This document shows positions 1 to 10,363 of a DNA stretch of 64,000 nucleotides, in pieces. The translations under genes were made by a program, and so were the position numbers. Where the stretch lies: positions 26,604,492-26,668,491 of the forward strand of contig NC_056004.1 of NCBI RefSeq assembly GCF_018446385.1, read 5' to 3'. How positions within the stretch are numbered: position 1 is the first letter of the stretch; each line of letters starts with the position of its first letter. This DNA is from Zingiber officinale. Taxonomy: Eukaryota > Streptophyta > Magnoliopsida > Zingiberales > Zingiberaceae. Below the pieces are notes generated by a model. The model did no database searches and was not told where the DNA came from. It saw nothing but the letters and a program-made list of their open reading frames with translations.

Positions 1-523
1 TGGACATTTTCTTTAGCTAGATTAAGACTAAGGCACCTATTGATGTTAGAAAATCCAAAAAACAACTTTAAATTTTGAATTCACACACATTTACTAGTTA
101 TCCTTGGAAAAATACGACTTGGGACTCGTTGCTACATCTCTTTTCTTGAGTTTACTTTGGTTCCCTATCTTTATTAATTTGAAGGGCCTTGTGACATGTA
201 AAATGGCGACTACCAATAATGTAGAATAGTTTGAAACAACACATGTGCTTGAGTTTGTTAGAGTTTAGTTTTTCTTTATGAGTTTTGAATGTTGTAAGAG
301 GCTTCTCCACCCAGAGGAGATTTTGTTAGTGCGCTTTTTCACCTTGGATTAACAACCTCTTCAGTTGTAACCAAGTAATTCGATGTGCCTCTTTCTTTTC
401 AGTTTATTTCTTATTTTGTTTATGCAAGTGTTATATTAAGTTATAAGTTTGAGGAAGGTATGTTTGTTTAATTTGTGCAGGGGCTATTCACCCCCCTCTA
501 ACCGGTCGCTGAGGGTCCTAATA
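1..523 (+). mobile_element. Probable 5' LTR remnant of a copia-type element
   Basis: No gene. The stretch ends at 480-523 with GGGCTATTCACCCCCC followed by a C/T-rich run and GGGTCCTAA. Several other LTRs in this window end with the same kind of block (for example the reverse complements of 53801-53850 and 56483-56530). A gag-like region in the same orientation follows at about 600. The left boundary and target-site duplication are outside the window or decayed, so calling it the 5' LTR of the element ending at 6673 is inference. It could instead be the end of an unrelated LTR. Confidence 0.45.
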
Positions 524-599
524 GAATGAACCTTTTATGCTCAGGTATGTAAAAAAGATTTGTTGTTCAATAAATTATATAACATTAAAATGTAGAATG

Positions 600-1793
600 G
601 AGAATTGGCAACTCACCTACACACTCGGATCTAAGATCTTTTGAACGACCTCCACATGATCAGACAAAAAGTGGAGAATCACGACGTCATCAGGTACGCG
701 CTAAATGATTTTCCAAGTAATACATTGTGGGCATCAATGGTAGATGTCTACAAGGTATCTAAGGACCTTTCTTTAATTAGACTAGATGAACTATTTTCAG
801 AATTTGAACTTTAGGAATAGACTAATGCATACGCGGTCGAGAAAGCTATTGCTTTGATTGTAGAAACAAGCAAAATGCGGGAACCAAAAATCAAGTGTCA
901 GATTGAACCCTATCCTGAAGACTAATCAGACACAGAAGACAACGACATAATTACCATTGAACTCGTAAACTAGTACGAAAATATACAAAAAGAAGAAGGT
1001 GACTCAATCTAACATGAAGGTAAAGTCCGAAGTCACCTGCTACAGCTGCAATAAGAAGGGGCATATCAAGTCTGAATGTCCAAACCAGAAGAAAAGAAGA
1101 AAGAAGACCTTGAAAGTAACGTGGTTCAAATGCCCGGAAGACTTAGACGAAGAACATGAGCAAGCAAGCTTCATTGCTCTACCAACACAAGCGTACGTTG
1201 TCGAAACTGAGTTTGAGTCCGAAACTGGAGCTGAATCAGAAATCGAGTCAGAAAGAAGCAATGGATTCATATCCGTTTCTAAAGGGTCAAAAACATTGTA
1301 AGTTCCCTGGTCACTGGTACTCAAGTAGATGAATTACAAAACTTAATTGAATATTTATTAAGAAAATTAGCTAAGTCTAATATTCGGGTCAAGTCACTCC
1401 AAAAGGAGATTGAATCCCTTAAGGAAGAGACTAACCCAAGCTCTTTGACTGAACAAGTTCAAGATGGAACCTCAACTCAAGTCCAACAACTTGAATGAGA
1501 GAATTCCAACTTAAAAAGTCAAGTCAAGGAACTTAGGGGCTCATTGGAATGGTTTAATTTGGGTTCCAAGAATCTTAATTTGATCTTTAGAAAACAAAGA
1601 GTCGTATATAATCGATCCGGACTTGGATATAAGGGAAAACATAAATTTAAATCTTACTTATCCTTAGTAAATCAACCAAATAGAAAATTAGTCCAAGCAT
1701 GGGTCCCCAAGAGTAACTTGGTTAATCAAGTTGGACTTGATCAATATTGGGTCTCCAAGGATAAAATCTATTACCTTGATAGACCTTATTGAG
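600..1793 (+). pseudogene. gag: Decayed copia-type gag with CCHC zinc knuckle
   Basis: Remnant of a Ty1/copia (SIRE-like) Gag, the capsid/nucleocapsid protein that packages element RNA. The first part (about 630-930) reads as a UBN2-like gag segment but has in-frame stops near 833, 839 and 923. A zinc knuckle CYSCNKKGHIKSEC (C-X2-C-X4-H-X4-C) is encoded at about 1038-1079, followed by a Lys/Arg-rich stretch, an acidic tract and a coiled-coil-like stretch. The C-terminal end (1544-1792) carries RSGLGY and WVPKS motifs. The gag of the element at the right end of the window has the matching NKAGLGY and WVPRS, which supports the assignment. The frame stops at 1790-1792, just where a protease/integrase polyprotein would continue, and no pol follows. 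It cannot encode a full Gag. Confidence 0.8.
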
Positions 1794-3597
1794 GCTATGA
1801 TCTGGGGAAGCCAATAAAAAGACTATTTTCATTATTAAATAGACTTGTTTGATGTTTGATTTACTACTTTTTCCTTATACATGCTTAGATTAAGATAGAA
1901 AATGACTTAGGCTTGACTGACACTTGTTTAGTTAGATCAAGGATTCTCAGAAAGAAATTTAAATATTTAATTTCTTTAAAAGACTTTGTCTAGAAGTAGC
2001 TTTTGTTCTAATATCTAAGGCCTAGTGTCTCGCCACAGCCTGGAAGTCAATTATTGAAATAAATATTTAATTGATTAACTCTTAAACCTTAGTCTAACTC
2101 ATGTGTAAATCAATCCTTAGATTTGAATCTAAATTGAAGATAAAATTAATCATCTTACAAAACAGATAAGGTTCCCTTATTGGCAATCTAGAAGAAGGGC
2201 GAGATGGACTTAGGTTCAACATTAGTTAATTAAAACTTAAACTTAACTTAATCAATGAAAATGTAATTCAAATTAATCAAACTTAACATAAACTTAATCA
2301 AACTTAACCTAAATTAAACTAAAACATAATTAAATCTTAAATATTTTTAAAAGTTAATTAAATTTTCAATCATAATTAATTTTTAAATTTTAATTTCAAA
2401 ATCTTTAATATTTTCAAATGTTAATTAATTTTTAAATCATAATTAATTTTGAAAGTTTAATTACAAAATCTTGATTAAAAATTTTAAAACTCAAATTTAA
2501 TTATTCAAACTTAAATTTTCTTATTCAAACTTAAATTGTCAAGCTCAAGTTAAATTATTCAAACTTATTCAAATTTAAATATTTTAAAATTAAAACATAA
2601 TTATCTTACAATTCAAATTCAAACTTAAATTTTTTTTCAAAATCAAAATTAACTTAACTCCATCTCATACAAACTCGTTTGATAACTTAGAAAGAGTGAG
2701 ATGAAAAATCAAGAAAATAAATGATTATTTTAAATACATTCTTAATTTCATATGCTTGGACTCTAAGATTTCCAAACTTAAATAAGTTACCTAAATTTAT
2801 TTTTTTTGGCATTAATCAAGGGAGAGAAAAAGGGAGTTAAGTTAAATATTTTTATTTTCAAATGTCAAAGTATTTTTTAAAAGGAAGTTAAATTTTTCTT
2901 TAGTCTAACTATTTTTGAAAGTTTAACTATTTTTGAAAAATAACCTTAAATATTTTTTTTGAAAAGGAAAGTTTAAATAGTTTTGTTCTAGAAAAATAAG
3001 TTTTTGAAAAGGTTTTTTTTTAACTAAGTTTTTATGAAATCTTTCCAAAAGCTTAAATAAATTTTTTTTGGAATCTTTTACTTAACTAAGTTTTTCAAAA
3101 AGCTAAGTACTTAACTAAGTTTGTTTGAAAATTTTTAAAAGCTAAGTACTTGACAAAGTGTTTTTTAAATCTAAGAATTTAGTAAAGTTTTTAAGGAAAA
3201 AGTTAATTTTTTTCTTCAAAACTAGTCTGTTTGAAATTGTTTTTAACTCTCCCCTTTCAAAAGTTTTTCAAAGCAAATTCTACTATCTCAAAAGTAGAAT
3301 TTATTTTAAAGTATTTGAAAAACTAAAATGTTGAAATTAAGTATTTTTTTTCTTCCTAAATTATTTTTTGATATATGTCAAAGGGGAAGAGAATATTCAA
3401 ACGTACAGGGGGAGAGAAAGTTAAGGGATTAAGGGGGAGATAATAAGTTAATTATTTTCTTTATTAATGAATCTCTTAACTTTTGCTATATGTTGCACTT
3501 TTACTATATGTTGCTATATGTTTGCACTTTTGCTATATGTTGCTATATGTTTTACTTAACTTTTGAATCAAGTTGTCATAATCAAAAAGGAGAAGAT
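1794..3597 (+). mobile_element. AT-rich internal region of a gag-only element, ending in a polypurine tract
   Basis: About 1.8 kb of AT-rich, low-complexity DNA rich in variations of AAACTTAAACTTAA and in T/A runs. I see no protease, integrase, RT or RNase H, and no open frame of note. It ends at about 3580-3597 with AATCAAAAAGGAGAAGAT, a polypurine tract directly abutting the 3' LTR. The complete SIRE element at the right end has an equivalent tract in reverse complement at 55690-55703. Position and tract show this is retrotransposon interior. Whether pol was deleted or never present cannot be told from one copy. Confidence 0.65.
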
Positions 3598-6500
3598 TGT
3601 TGGTGCAGGGAGCACCAGACGATCAAACTTGAGTTTTGATAATAGCAAAGAGTTTAAAAGTTAAGATGTCATGCGATCTAACAAGTGTGACTTAGCTTGC
3701 AGGAAAGTCCTAAGTGCTCTTAGACAAAAATTCTAGTGGATTCTAGACAGGTGGAAAACCTTAAGGGGAGGTAACCCTAGATCTTAGGAGAGGTAACCCT
3801 AAGTTGTGGAAAGTCCTAGCTGTAGTTAAGCAACAAAATCCTGGTCCTAGGGACTGGGCAAAGTCTTGGCAGGTTAAGGACGTCAGGTGAAATCTTAGGA
3901 TCACAGATTCTAGGTGGAAGTCCTAGGGGTTACGGACACCAGACGGAAGACTGGATGGGTCAAGGATCGGACGTCCAACGGAAAAGTCCTGAAGTCTCGG
4001 ATGCTAACCAAAATTTCAGTCGATCTGGAGGACTAGTCTAAAAAAGGTAATTTCTCCTGAGAGGAGTAGGTGAGGACGCCTTCCCCGTTGAGGGAATAAT
4101 AGGCGTCGGTTCAACCTAGGATTTCTAAAAATTTGAAAGTCAAAACTGAATAGTCCGAAGACTGTCAAGTAGTTCTATTATTCACATTTTATTGTACTAA
4201 CTTTGTCTTGTAGGGTATGTTTTATATTTTAGACTAACATACCTTGCAGGGAGTGAAAAACACAAAATAAGCTCAGATGAACAATGCTCAAGGCACCTCC
4301 AGAGAGGTTGGAGGCGCCTCGTGCACCTTGGCTAAAGGTTTGTGCGGAGAGGTGGGGAGGCACCTTCTGTGTGCCTGAAGGCACCTTGGAGCTAGGATAG
4401 AAGGCGCCTTCCATAACTTGAAGGTACCTTTATTGGTGCAATATCCCCTGAGTCAAGGTTGACCAGGATAACTAAGCTTGAGTTGGCTCAAGCTTGAGTC
4501 TTGATATTTGGTTTCGATGTTTGACAATATATGGAGATTGCAGGTGAAATCGTCCGATTGGGGAGATTGTTGGTGCAATTTTCCTCTGGTCAAGATTTGA
4601 TCAGTTTGATGTGAAAAAGAGTTAAGTAGGTTAAAGTTGACCAGATACTTGACTGGAAAAATCCTATCTGGAGGTTAGGCAAGGGGAAGTCCTGGTGAGT
4701 GAAGCCAGGTGAAAGACCTAGTGAGTGAAGCTAGGCAGTTAGAAAATCCTAATGAGTGAAGCCAGGTGAAAGACCTAATGAGTGAAGATAGGCAGGTAAA
4801 AGTCCTGGTGAGTAAAGCTAGGCAGTGGAAAAATCCTAGTGAGTGAAACTAGGTGAAAGTCCTAGTGAGTGAAACTAGGCAGATGGAAAATCCTAATGAG
4901 TGGAGTTAAATGAAAGTCCTGGTGAGTGAAGTCAGGCAATGGGAAAATCCTAGTGAGTGAAGCTAGGTGAAAGTCCTGGTGAGTGAAGCCAGATAGATGG
5001 AAAATCCTAGTAAGTGAAGCTAGGTGAAAGTCCTGGTGAGTGAAGTCAGGTAGATGGAAAGTCCTAGTGAGTGAAGCTAGACAGATGGAAAGACCTGGTG
5101 AGTGAAGCCAGGCACGTGGAAATCTAGGTGGGTCAAGGTTGACCGGACACCTAGTGTTGGGAAGTCCAAGTAGGTCAAAGGTGTGACCAGATACTTGTCA
5201 CAAGGAAATCCAGATGGGTTAAGGATGACTAGACATCTAGTGGAAGGAAGTCCAAGAGGATCATGGAGGACCGGACACTTGACATAAGACGGTAAGTCCA
5301 AGTGGGTAAAGGTTTACCAAACACTTGGCACGAGGAGAAAAGTTCAAGTAAGTCAAAGGATTGACCAGACACTTGATGAAGAAGTCCCAGCAGATCAAGG
5401 TTGACCAAATGCTAGGCATGAAGAAGTCCCAACAGGTCACAGTTGACCGGATGTTGGGTTTGGGAAACTTGGACTTGAGTTAAGCAAGTCAAAGGGAGGT
5501 CAATCGATCAACCGATCGATTGAACCGTAGTCCAATCGATCATCCAATCGATTGGAGGTGTACTGCGAGTGAAGACTCGCCCAATCAATCTCTCGATCAA
5601 TTAGGAATCAATGTCATGAGTGCATAAGGGTCCCTAATCGATCAGCCAATGATTGGGCATTGCCAATCGATTAGGCGATCGATTGGGGCTGGATTTTTCG
5701 TGCGCACGCGAGAAAGCTGAATCGATCGGTCGATCAATTCGGGCCTTTTCCAGCAGAGCATAGAGGCGCTCTGAATCGATCACCCAATCAATTCAAGTCT
5801 CCCCAATTGATTGATCGATTGGGATATGATCGTTGCACAGGATGTAGATTTTGGATAGCTGAGATCGCTGGGATATGATGTGGCAATCGATTGGGAGAAT
5901 GCCCAATCGATTAGGAGCCCTATAAATGTAGATATAAAGGCGATGATGAGTTCAAATGCGAAAATGCTTCTCCCGATTCTTCTCCACCAAGCTCACGACT
6001 TTTCCGCCAGTTCTTGGAAGCTCTTGGGGACATGTGTTGCTGCACTTCCAAGGTTCAAGAGGCATTTACAAGCTACAAGAGTTCAAGCAAGAAGGTTTTT
6101 CATTTGTATTATCTTGTATTTACCCTACAAATCGACCCTAACAACCTTCAGATGGATAAACAGCGCAGACTGCAGAGCTTATCGATACCGAGAAGATGGG
6201 GATAAGTTGCAAAGCTTGAGGCACCTTCAATGGGGTTGAAGGTGCCTTCAATAGCCAATAAAAGGCTAGTTCGAGCAAAGGGCTGAGAACAAATGATTTT
6301 CATAATCTTTCACCTGTGTACTGCTCTAAAGACGATCCGACGAAGCCGTAACGTGACTCCAACAAACTAATGCTCAGAATTTCTCATTCTTAGTTGTTGG
6401 TATAATTTTAATTATTGCAGTTAAATAAGTATACTTGTAATTCTCTGATTTATTAGTAAATTATCCAAATTAAACACTCAATGAGTATGGGCCTTGGAGT

Positions 6501-6673
6501 AGGAGTCGTCACAAACTCCGAACTAAATAAAATCAACTTGTGTCCTTGTTTTCTTTACTTATTCTTATTCCGCTGTGTTTATCTCCGATTGTGTTTATGA
6601 AAAGTGAAAAAGTCATGAGTGTTATTCAACCCCGCCCCCCCCCCCCCCCTCTCTAGCACGTCTCGATCCTACA
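3598..6673 (+). mobile_element. 3' LTR of the gag-only copia-type element, interrupted by a nested LTR
   Basis: Starts TGTTGGTGCAGGGAGCACCAG right after a polypurine tract and ends with a C-tract, CTCTCTAGCACG and GATCCTACA at 6673. Its start and end resemble the solo LTR at 37542-38749, so the two belong to one family. It is 3,076 bp long because a second LTR (4431-6143 plus one 5-bp duplication) is inserted; without it the LTR is about 1.36 kb. Upstream of the promoter it carries repeated AAGGCGCCTT-like palindromic words (4295-4425, resuming 6215-6250). A TATA-like AATAAAA lies at 6257-6263. Short paired modules such as CTAAG/CTTAG at 3710-3723 occur near its start. Confidence 0.8.
4431..6143 (+). 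mobile_element. Nested solo LTR with ACCTT target-site duplication
   Basis: A 1,713-bp LTR flanked by exact 5-bp duplications ACCTT at 4426-4430 and 6144-6148. It begins TATTGGTGCAATATCCCC (the expected TG is mutated to TA) and ends ACCCTAACA. It sits inside the LTR at 3598-6673. Layout: a family-typical 5' block to about 4630 with an internal second TGTTGGTGCAAT at 4568; about 14 tandem CCTRG-TGAGTGAAG-CYAGG modules at 4690-5105; longer paired modules with an inner GGTCA/TGACC at 5124-5458; a cluster of AATCGAT/ATCGATTGG palindromes at 5495-5920; TATA box TATAAAT at 5921-5927. The minus-strand LTR at 56483-57991 has the same architecture. No internal domain remains, so this is a product of LTR-LTR recombination. 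Confidence 0.85.
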
Positions 6674-8053
6674 CTTGGTTCAAGATATGGTCTATATTTC
6701 AATTTCCACTAGGCTAACTACACTACATCTAGCCTAAAAAATAATTCTTTATCCTATAGATTCAAATTACTCAAACACGTATCTAAGAAGACTATCCTTT
6801 TGACATGTTTTACTTTGGTCAAAGACTTACGGGTAATAATCCTGATAAAAAGTTGCAGAGTATATGTCTCCTTTAAAAAAGGAGTCATGAATCCTTTGTG
6901 GACTATTCAAATACTTTCGGACATTTTGACTTATACCTAATTATCTCGTAACTACATCCCCTAGGGAATGTATAACAAATATGTCAATATATAAGCCTCC
7001 AAGACCGAGATGATTTAAATACCTCAAGTTTAAGAAAACTTACACTCGAACTACAATGATATCTTCATTGACATATGAACCACATGAAATCTCATAACAT
7101 GTCACATCTAATGAACTAGTTACTCTTAACTAATATCCACATATTAATTCTCAACATCCCAAATTTCCATCTAGCGAGAAGCAGCTGCTTGGTTAAACCA
7201 AGAGTACAACATGCGCTAGTCTCACAGAATTGGCGATATCCAGTCTTATCAATTCATCGACTAGGGAAGATTTTAATATGTACACAATTACACATGATGA
7301 TATACCCATTAATTATAATTTAATCATAATTTTTCTTATGTTATGCATTGTATTATGAACTTTATTAATTGAGTTTAAGATCAAATCACATACATATCAA
7401 ATTTATACTCAAATAGTAAATTTTATTTATTAAATAAATAATACAATATCTAAGACGATCGTCTTAGGACACTCTCAAATATAACACAAATAAACTTTCT
7501 TTTATTTTTTAAAATCCTTCCAACAGTACTCAAAATGATTAAAAACTTTCTAAATATTATGATACTGATTTGTGAAGAACATCACCACTGTGGTGTTAGT
7601 CAAACCAGCACCAAAGTGACTTTTTATTAGTAAATTTTTATTTTTTTTTATTATTTTTATTAATAAAATTAACTTTTGTTATTATTTTTATTTTATTAAA
7701 AATAGGGAAAAAATGTTTTAAATATTTTATTAACCTTCTTTTTATATTTATATTTTTTAAATTAGAGTTTTAAAATTAAAAATAAAAATAAATAAATTTA
7801 GAGGATTATTTATTAAAATTTAAATGGTATTTAATTTAATTCAATTTAGAAGGAATGAGAAAAGAGGAAAGAGAAGTTGCATGCATGTAAAAGAGAGAGA
7901 AAAAATTACATGCATGCAAAAGGTTAAATTATAATTTGGTATGACTTTTGGGAATAATGAAATATTGGTACGTTTTTAGGAATTCTAAAACTTCTTGTGC
8001 GCCCTTTGAAAATTTGCCGAATCACATTTATACCTTAGTGAATATCTTTACAC
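6674..8053. other. Intergenic, no gene seen
   Basis: AT-rich intergenic DNA with no open frame or recognised domain. The 6690-7490 part has the look of old repeat DNA but I cannot assign it. A short perfect palindrome CACCACTGTGGTG lies at about 7585-7597. Confidence 0.6.
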
Positions 8054-8056
8054 TCA

Positions 8057-9233
8057 GGGGGCGTTTGGTTTAGGGTAATAAGAGTGGGGAATGGGAATGG
8101 GAATCATTGATTCCCATTGTTAATGTTTGGATTATAGGAATAGGAATACAAATAAGGGAATGAATCCTTGAAATTGGGTAATGACTCATTCCCATGTACC
8201 TCCCCTTCAATGAGCCATTACCCTATTTTCATCAATCAAAATATTCCCTTATTCCAAAAATACCCTTGACTTAAAACTAAAATTTTCTCTATTAATATCA
8301 AATATCAAAATTTATTTATTTATTTTTTCTTTTATATCACTTATCTCTCCTTATTCTCTCTCATTACATTTTTCTCTCTCATCATTGTTTCTCTCTCATC
8401 ATTTTATCACACACTTTCTCTCTCCTTAATCTCTCCTATCACACTCTCTTTCCTCTTTTTTTCTCATTACACTTTCTCTCTCATCATACTTTCTCTCTCC
8501 TCAATCTCTTCCATCGCACTCTCTTCCTTCTTTTGTTCCTTATCACACTTTCTCTCTCCTCAATCTCTCCCATCACACTCTTTTTTCTCATCACACTTTC
8601 TCTCTCATCATACTTTCTCTCTCCTCAATCTCTCTTATCACACTTCCTCCTTTTTTCCTCAACACACTTTCTCTCTCCTCAATCTCTCTTATCACACTTA
8701 CTTCTTTTTTCCTCAACACACTTTCTCTCTCATCATACTTTCTCTCTCCTCAATCTCTTCCATCATATTCACCGTTCTTTTTTCTCTCACCATACTTTCT
8801 CTCTCCTCAATCTCTCTCCTCATTTTTTCTCACTATATTTTCTCTCTCTTCATCCTCTCCTATCATACTTTCTCTCACATCATATTTTCTCTCATCATGC
8901 TCTCTCTAATCACACTCTTTTTTTTCATTTTCTCTCATCACACTTTCTCTCTCATCATTCTTTCTTATCACACTTTCTCTCTCATAATACTTTCTCTCTC
9001 ATCATTCTCTTTCATCATATTTTTCTCTCACATTCATCTTTCTCTCACATCTAATTTTTTCTCTTATTTTCCTTTAAGGGTAAAAAAGGAAACTTTGATT
9101 TATTCCGATAGAAGATATACAACTAACCAAACATTGCTTTTAAGAGTGATATCCATGCTCATACCTATTCCCATTCCACAATACAATGATTCCCATTCCG
9201 ATTCCTATTCCTAGGAAAGAACCAAACGCCCCC
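8057..9233. mobile_element. Large MITE (PIF/Harbinger-like) with expanded TCTC-rich core
   Basis: Terminal inverted repeats begin GGGGGCGTTTGGTT at both ends. The homology continues inward: GGGAATGGGAATCATTG on the left and its counterpart at about 9176-9200. The element is flanked by TCA at 8054-8056 and 9234-9236, a 3-bp duplication as used by PIF/Harbinger-type elements. About 700 bp of the interior (8330-9065) is a degenerate repeat of CTCATCACACTTTCTCTCT-like units, which gives long but meaningless Ser/Leu/His/Phe-rich open frames on the plus strand. No transposase is present, so it is non-autonomous. A related pyrimidine/purine tract occurs at 32.2-33.0 kb in the other orientation. Confidence 0.8.
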
Positions 9234-9284
9234 TCAATATTCATATATATATTGTATAATCACATTATTAAGATTTTCTCATCA

Positions 9285-9628
9285 GAGCATCTATAGTGGT
9301 GGAAGCTCTCTAAGAGCTCTCTCTCAATGTCATATCAGTATCATATTAAAAGTAAACAAATCGTTATATATTTCTCCGTTATAAACAAAATCTATTAACA
9401 ACTCCTTTATGATTCCATACTTTTTTAAAAACCTCACTCTTTTATTAATTTTATTTTTTAAACAAAAAATAAAAAAAATTATGCAAAATAAAAATACAAA
9501 ACTAAAGAGTAGGCCCTTAAACAGAGAGTCACTCCCTGTCGAAAATGAAGGAGCTCCCTCCCCCACTATGAGAGGGAGCTCCCTCACCTATGCCACCATC
9601 AACCATGGGAGCTCCTAAGTGGATGCTC
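9285..9628. mobile_element. Short MITE with GAGCATC termini
   Basis: A 344-bp element with inverted ends GAGCATCTAT (left) and GAGCATCCAC (right, read on the minus strand), flanked by TCA at 9282-9284 and 9629-9631. Subterminal GGAGCTC/GAGCTCT motifs occur on both sides. The interior is AT-rich without coding capacity. The 3-bp duplication suggests PIF/Harbinger type; hAT-like ends are an alternative because the TIR is short. Confidence 0.6.
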
Positions 9629-9631
9629 TCA

Positions 9632-10363
9632 ACCAACCTATATCGCACAAAAGAAAGTGCACTTGTAATTTTATATTATTTAAAATTATTTAATAAGATA
9701 ATTAATTCAAATTAAGTCTAAAATAAATTAAACAATAAAAATAATTATTTAAATTTAGTTTGATATAGTTTCTTTATAAGCTTCAATTTGATTTGGCATG
9801 AGCTCTCAAATTTAATTATTCAAATTTTTATATTTTTAAATTTATTTAATTGGTTAATGAATTTGATATTAAAAATTTGTAGAGTTTTTTATTTATTCAT
9901 ACTTTTAATATAAACTTTATTAATGAATATATTTTTTACAATCAATTCATAATCTGTATTTATGAATATTAACTAGTAAATGCATTCATTTAGCTTATTA
10001 AATTATTTATTTAATTAACATTTTATATATTAAATAAATATAAATAATTTTTTATTAAGCCGAATATTAACCTTACACTTTAATTCATTTACAAGCAACC
10101 TAATCTTGAGCTAAATTTTATGGTGTTCAAACTTGTTTGATAAGATAATAGAGTTAAATCAAGCTAAGCCTAAAATTAATCAAGTTATTGAAATAGTTAT
10201 GATTTTTTTTATGAGTTTGGGCTAGGTTCAAATTTAATTTGAGCTTAATTCATTTAAATGTTATCAAGCTAGTTTAAATTTATTTGATTGTTTAAAAATT
10301 TTATGATTTTAAACTTATTTGATTGATTATTAAGTTTGATAATATAAATTTGTTTGTTCATTT
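9632..10363. other. AT-rich intergenic, no gene seen
   Basis: Very AT-rich sequence with no open frame or structured repeat that I can recognise. Confidence 0.6.

Noticed and set aside
5880-6239. Overlapping plus-strand frames at the end of the nested LTR
   Set aside because: They lie in the R/U5 part of an LTR and cross its right target-site duplication.
8533-9214. Long Ser/Leu/His/Phe-rich plus-strand frames
   Set aside because: Translation of a polypyrimidine tandem repeat inside a MITE.
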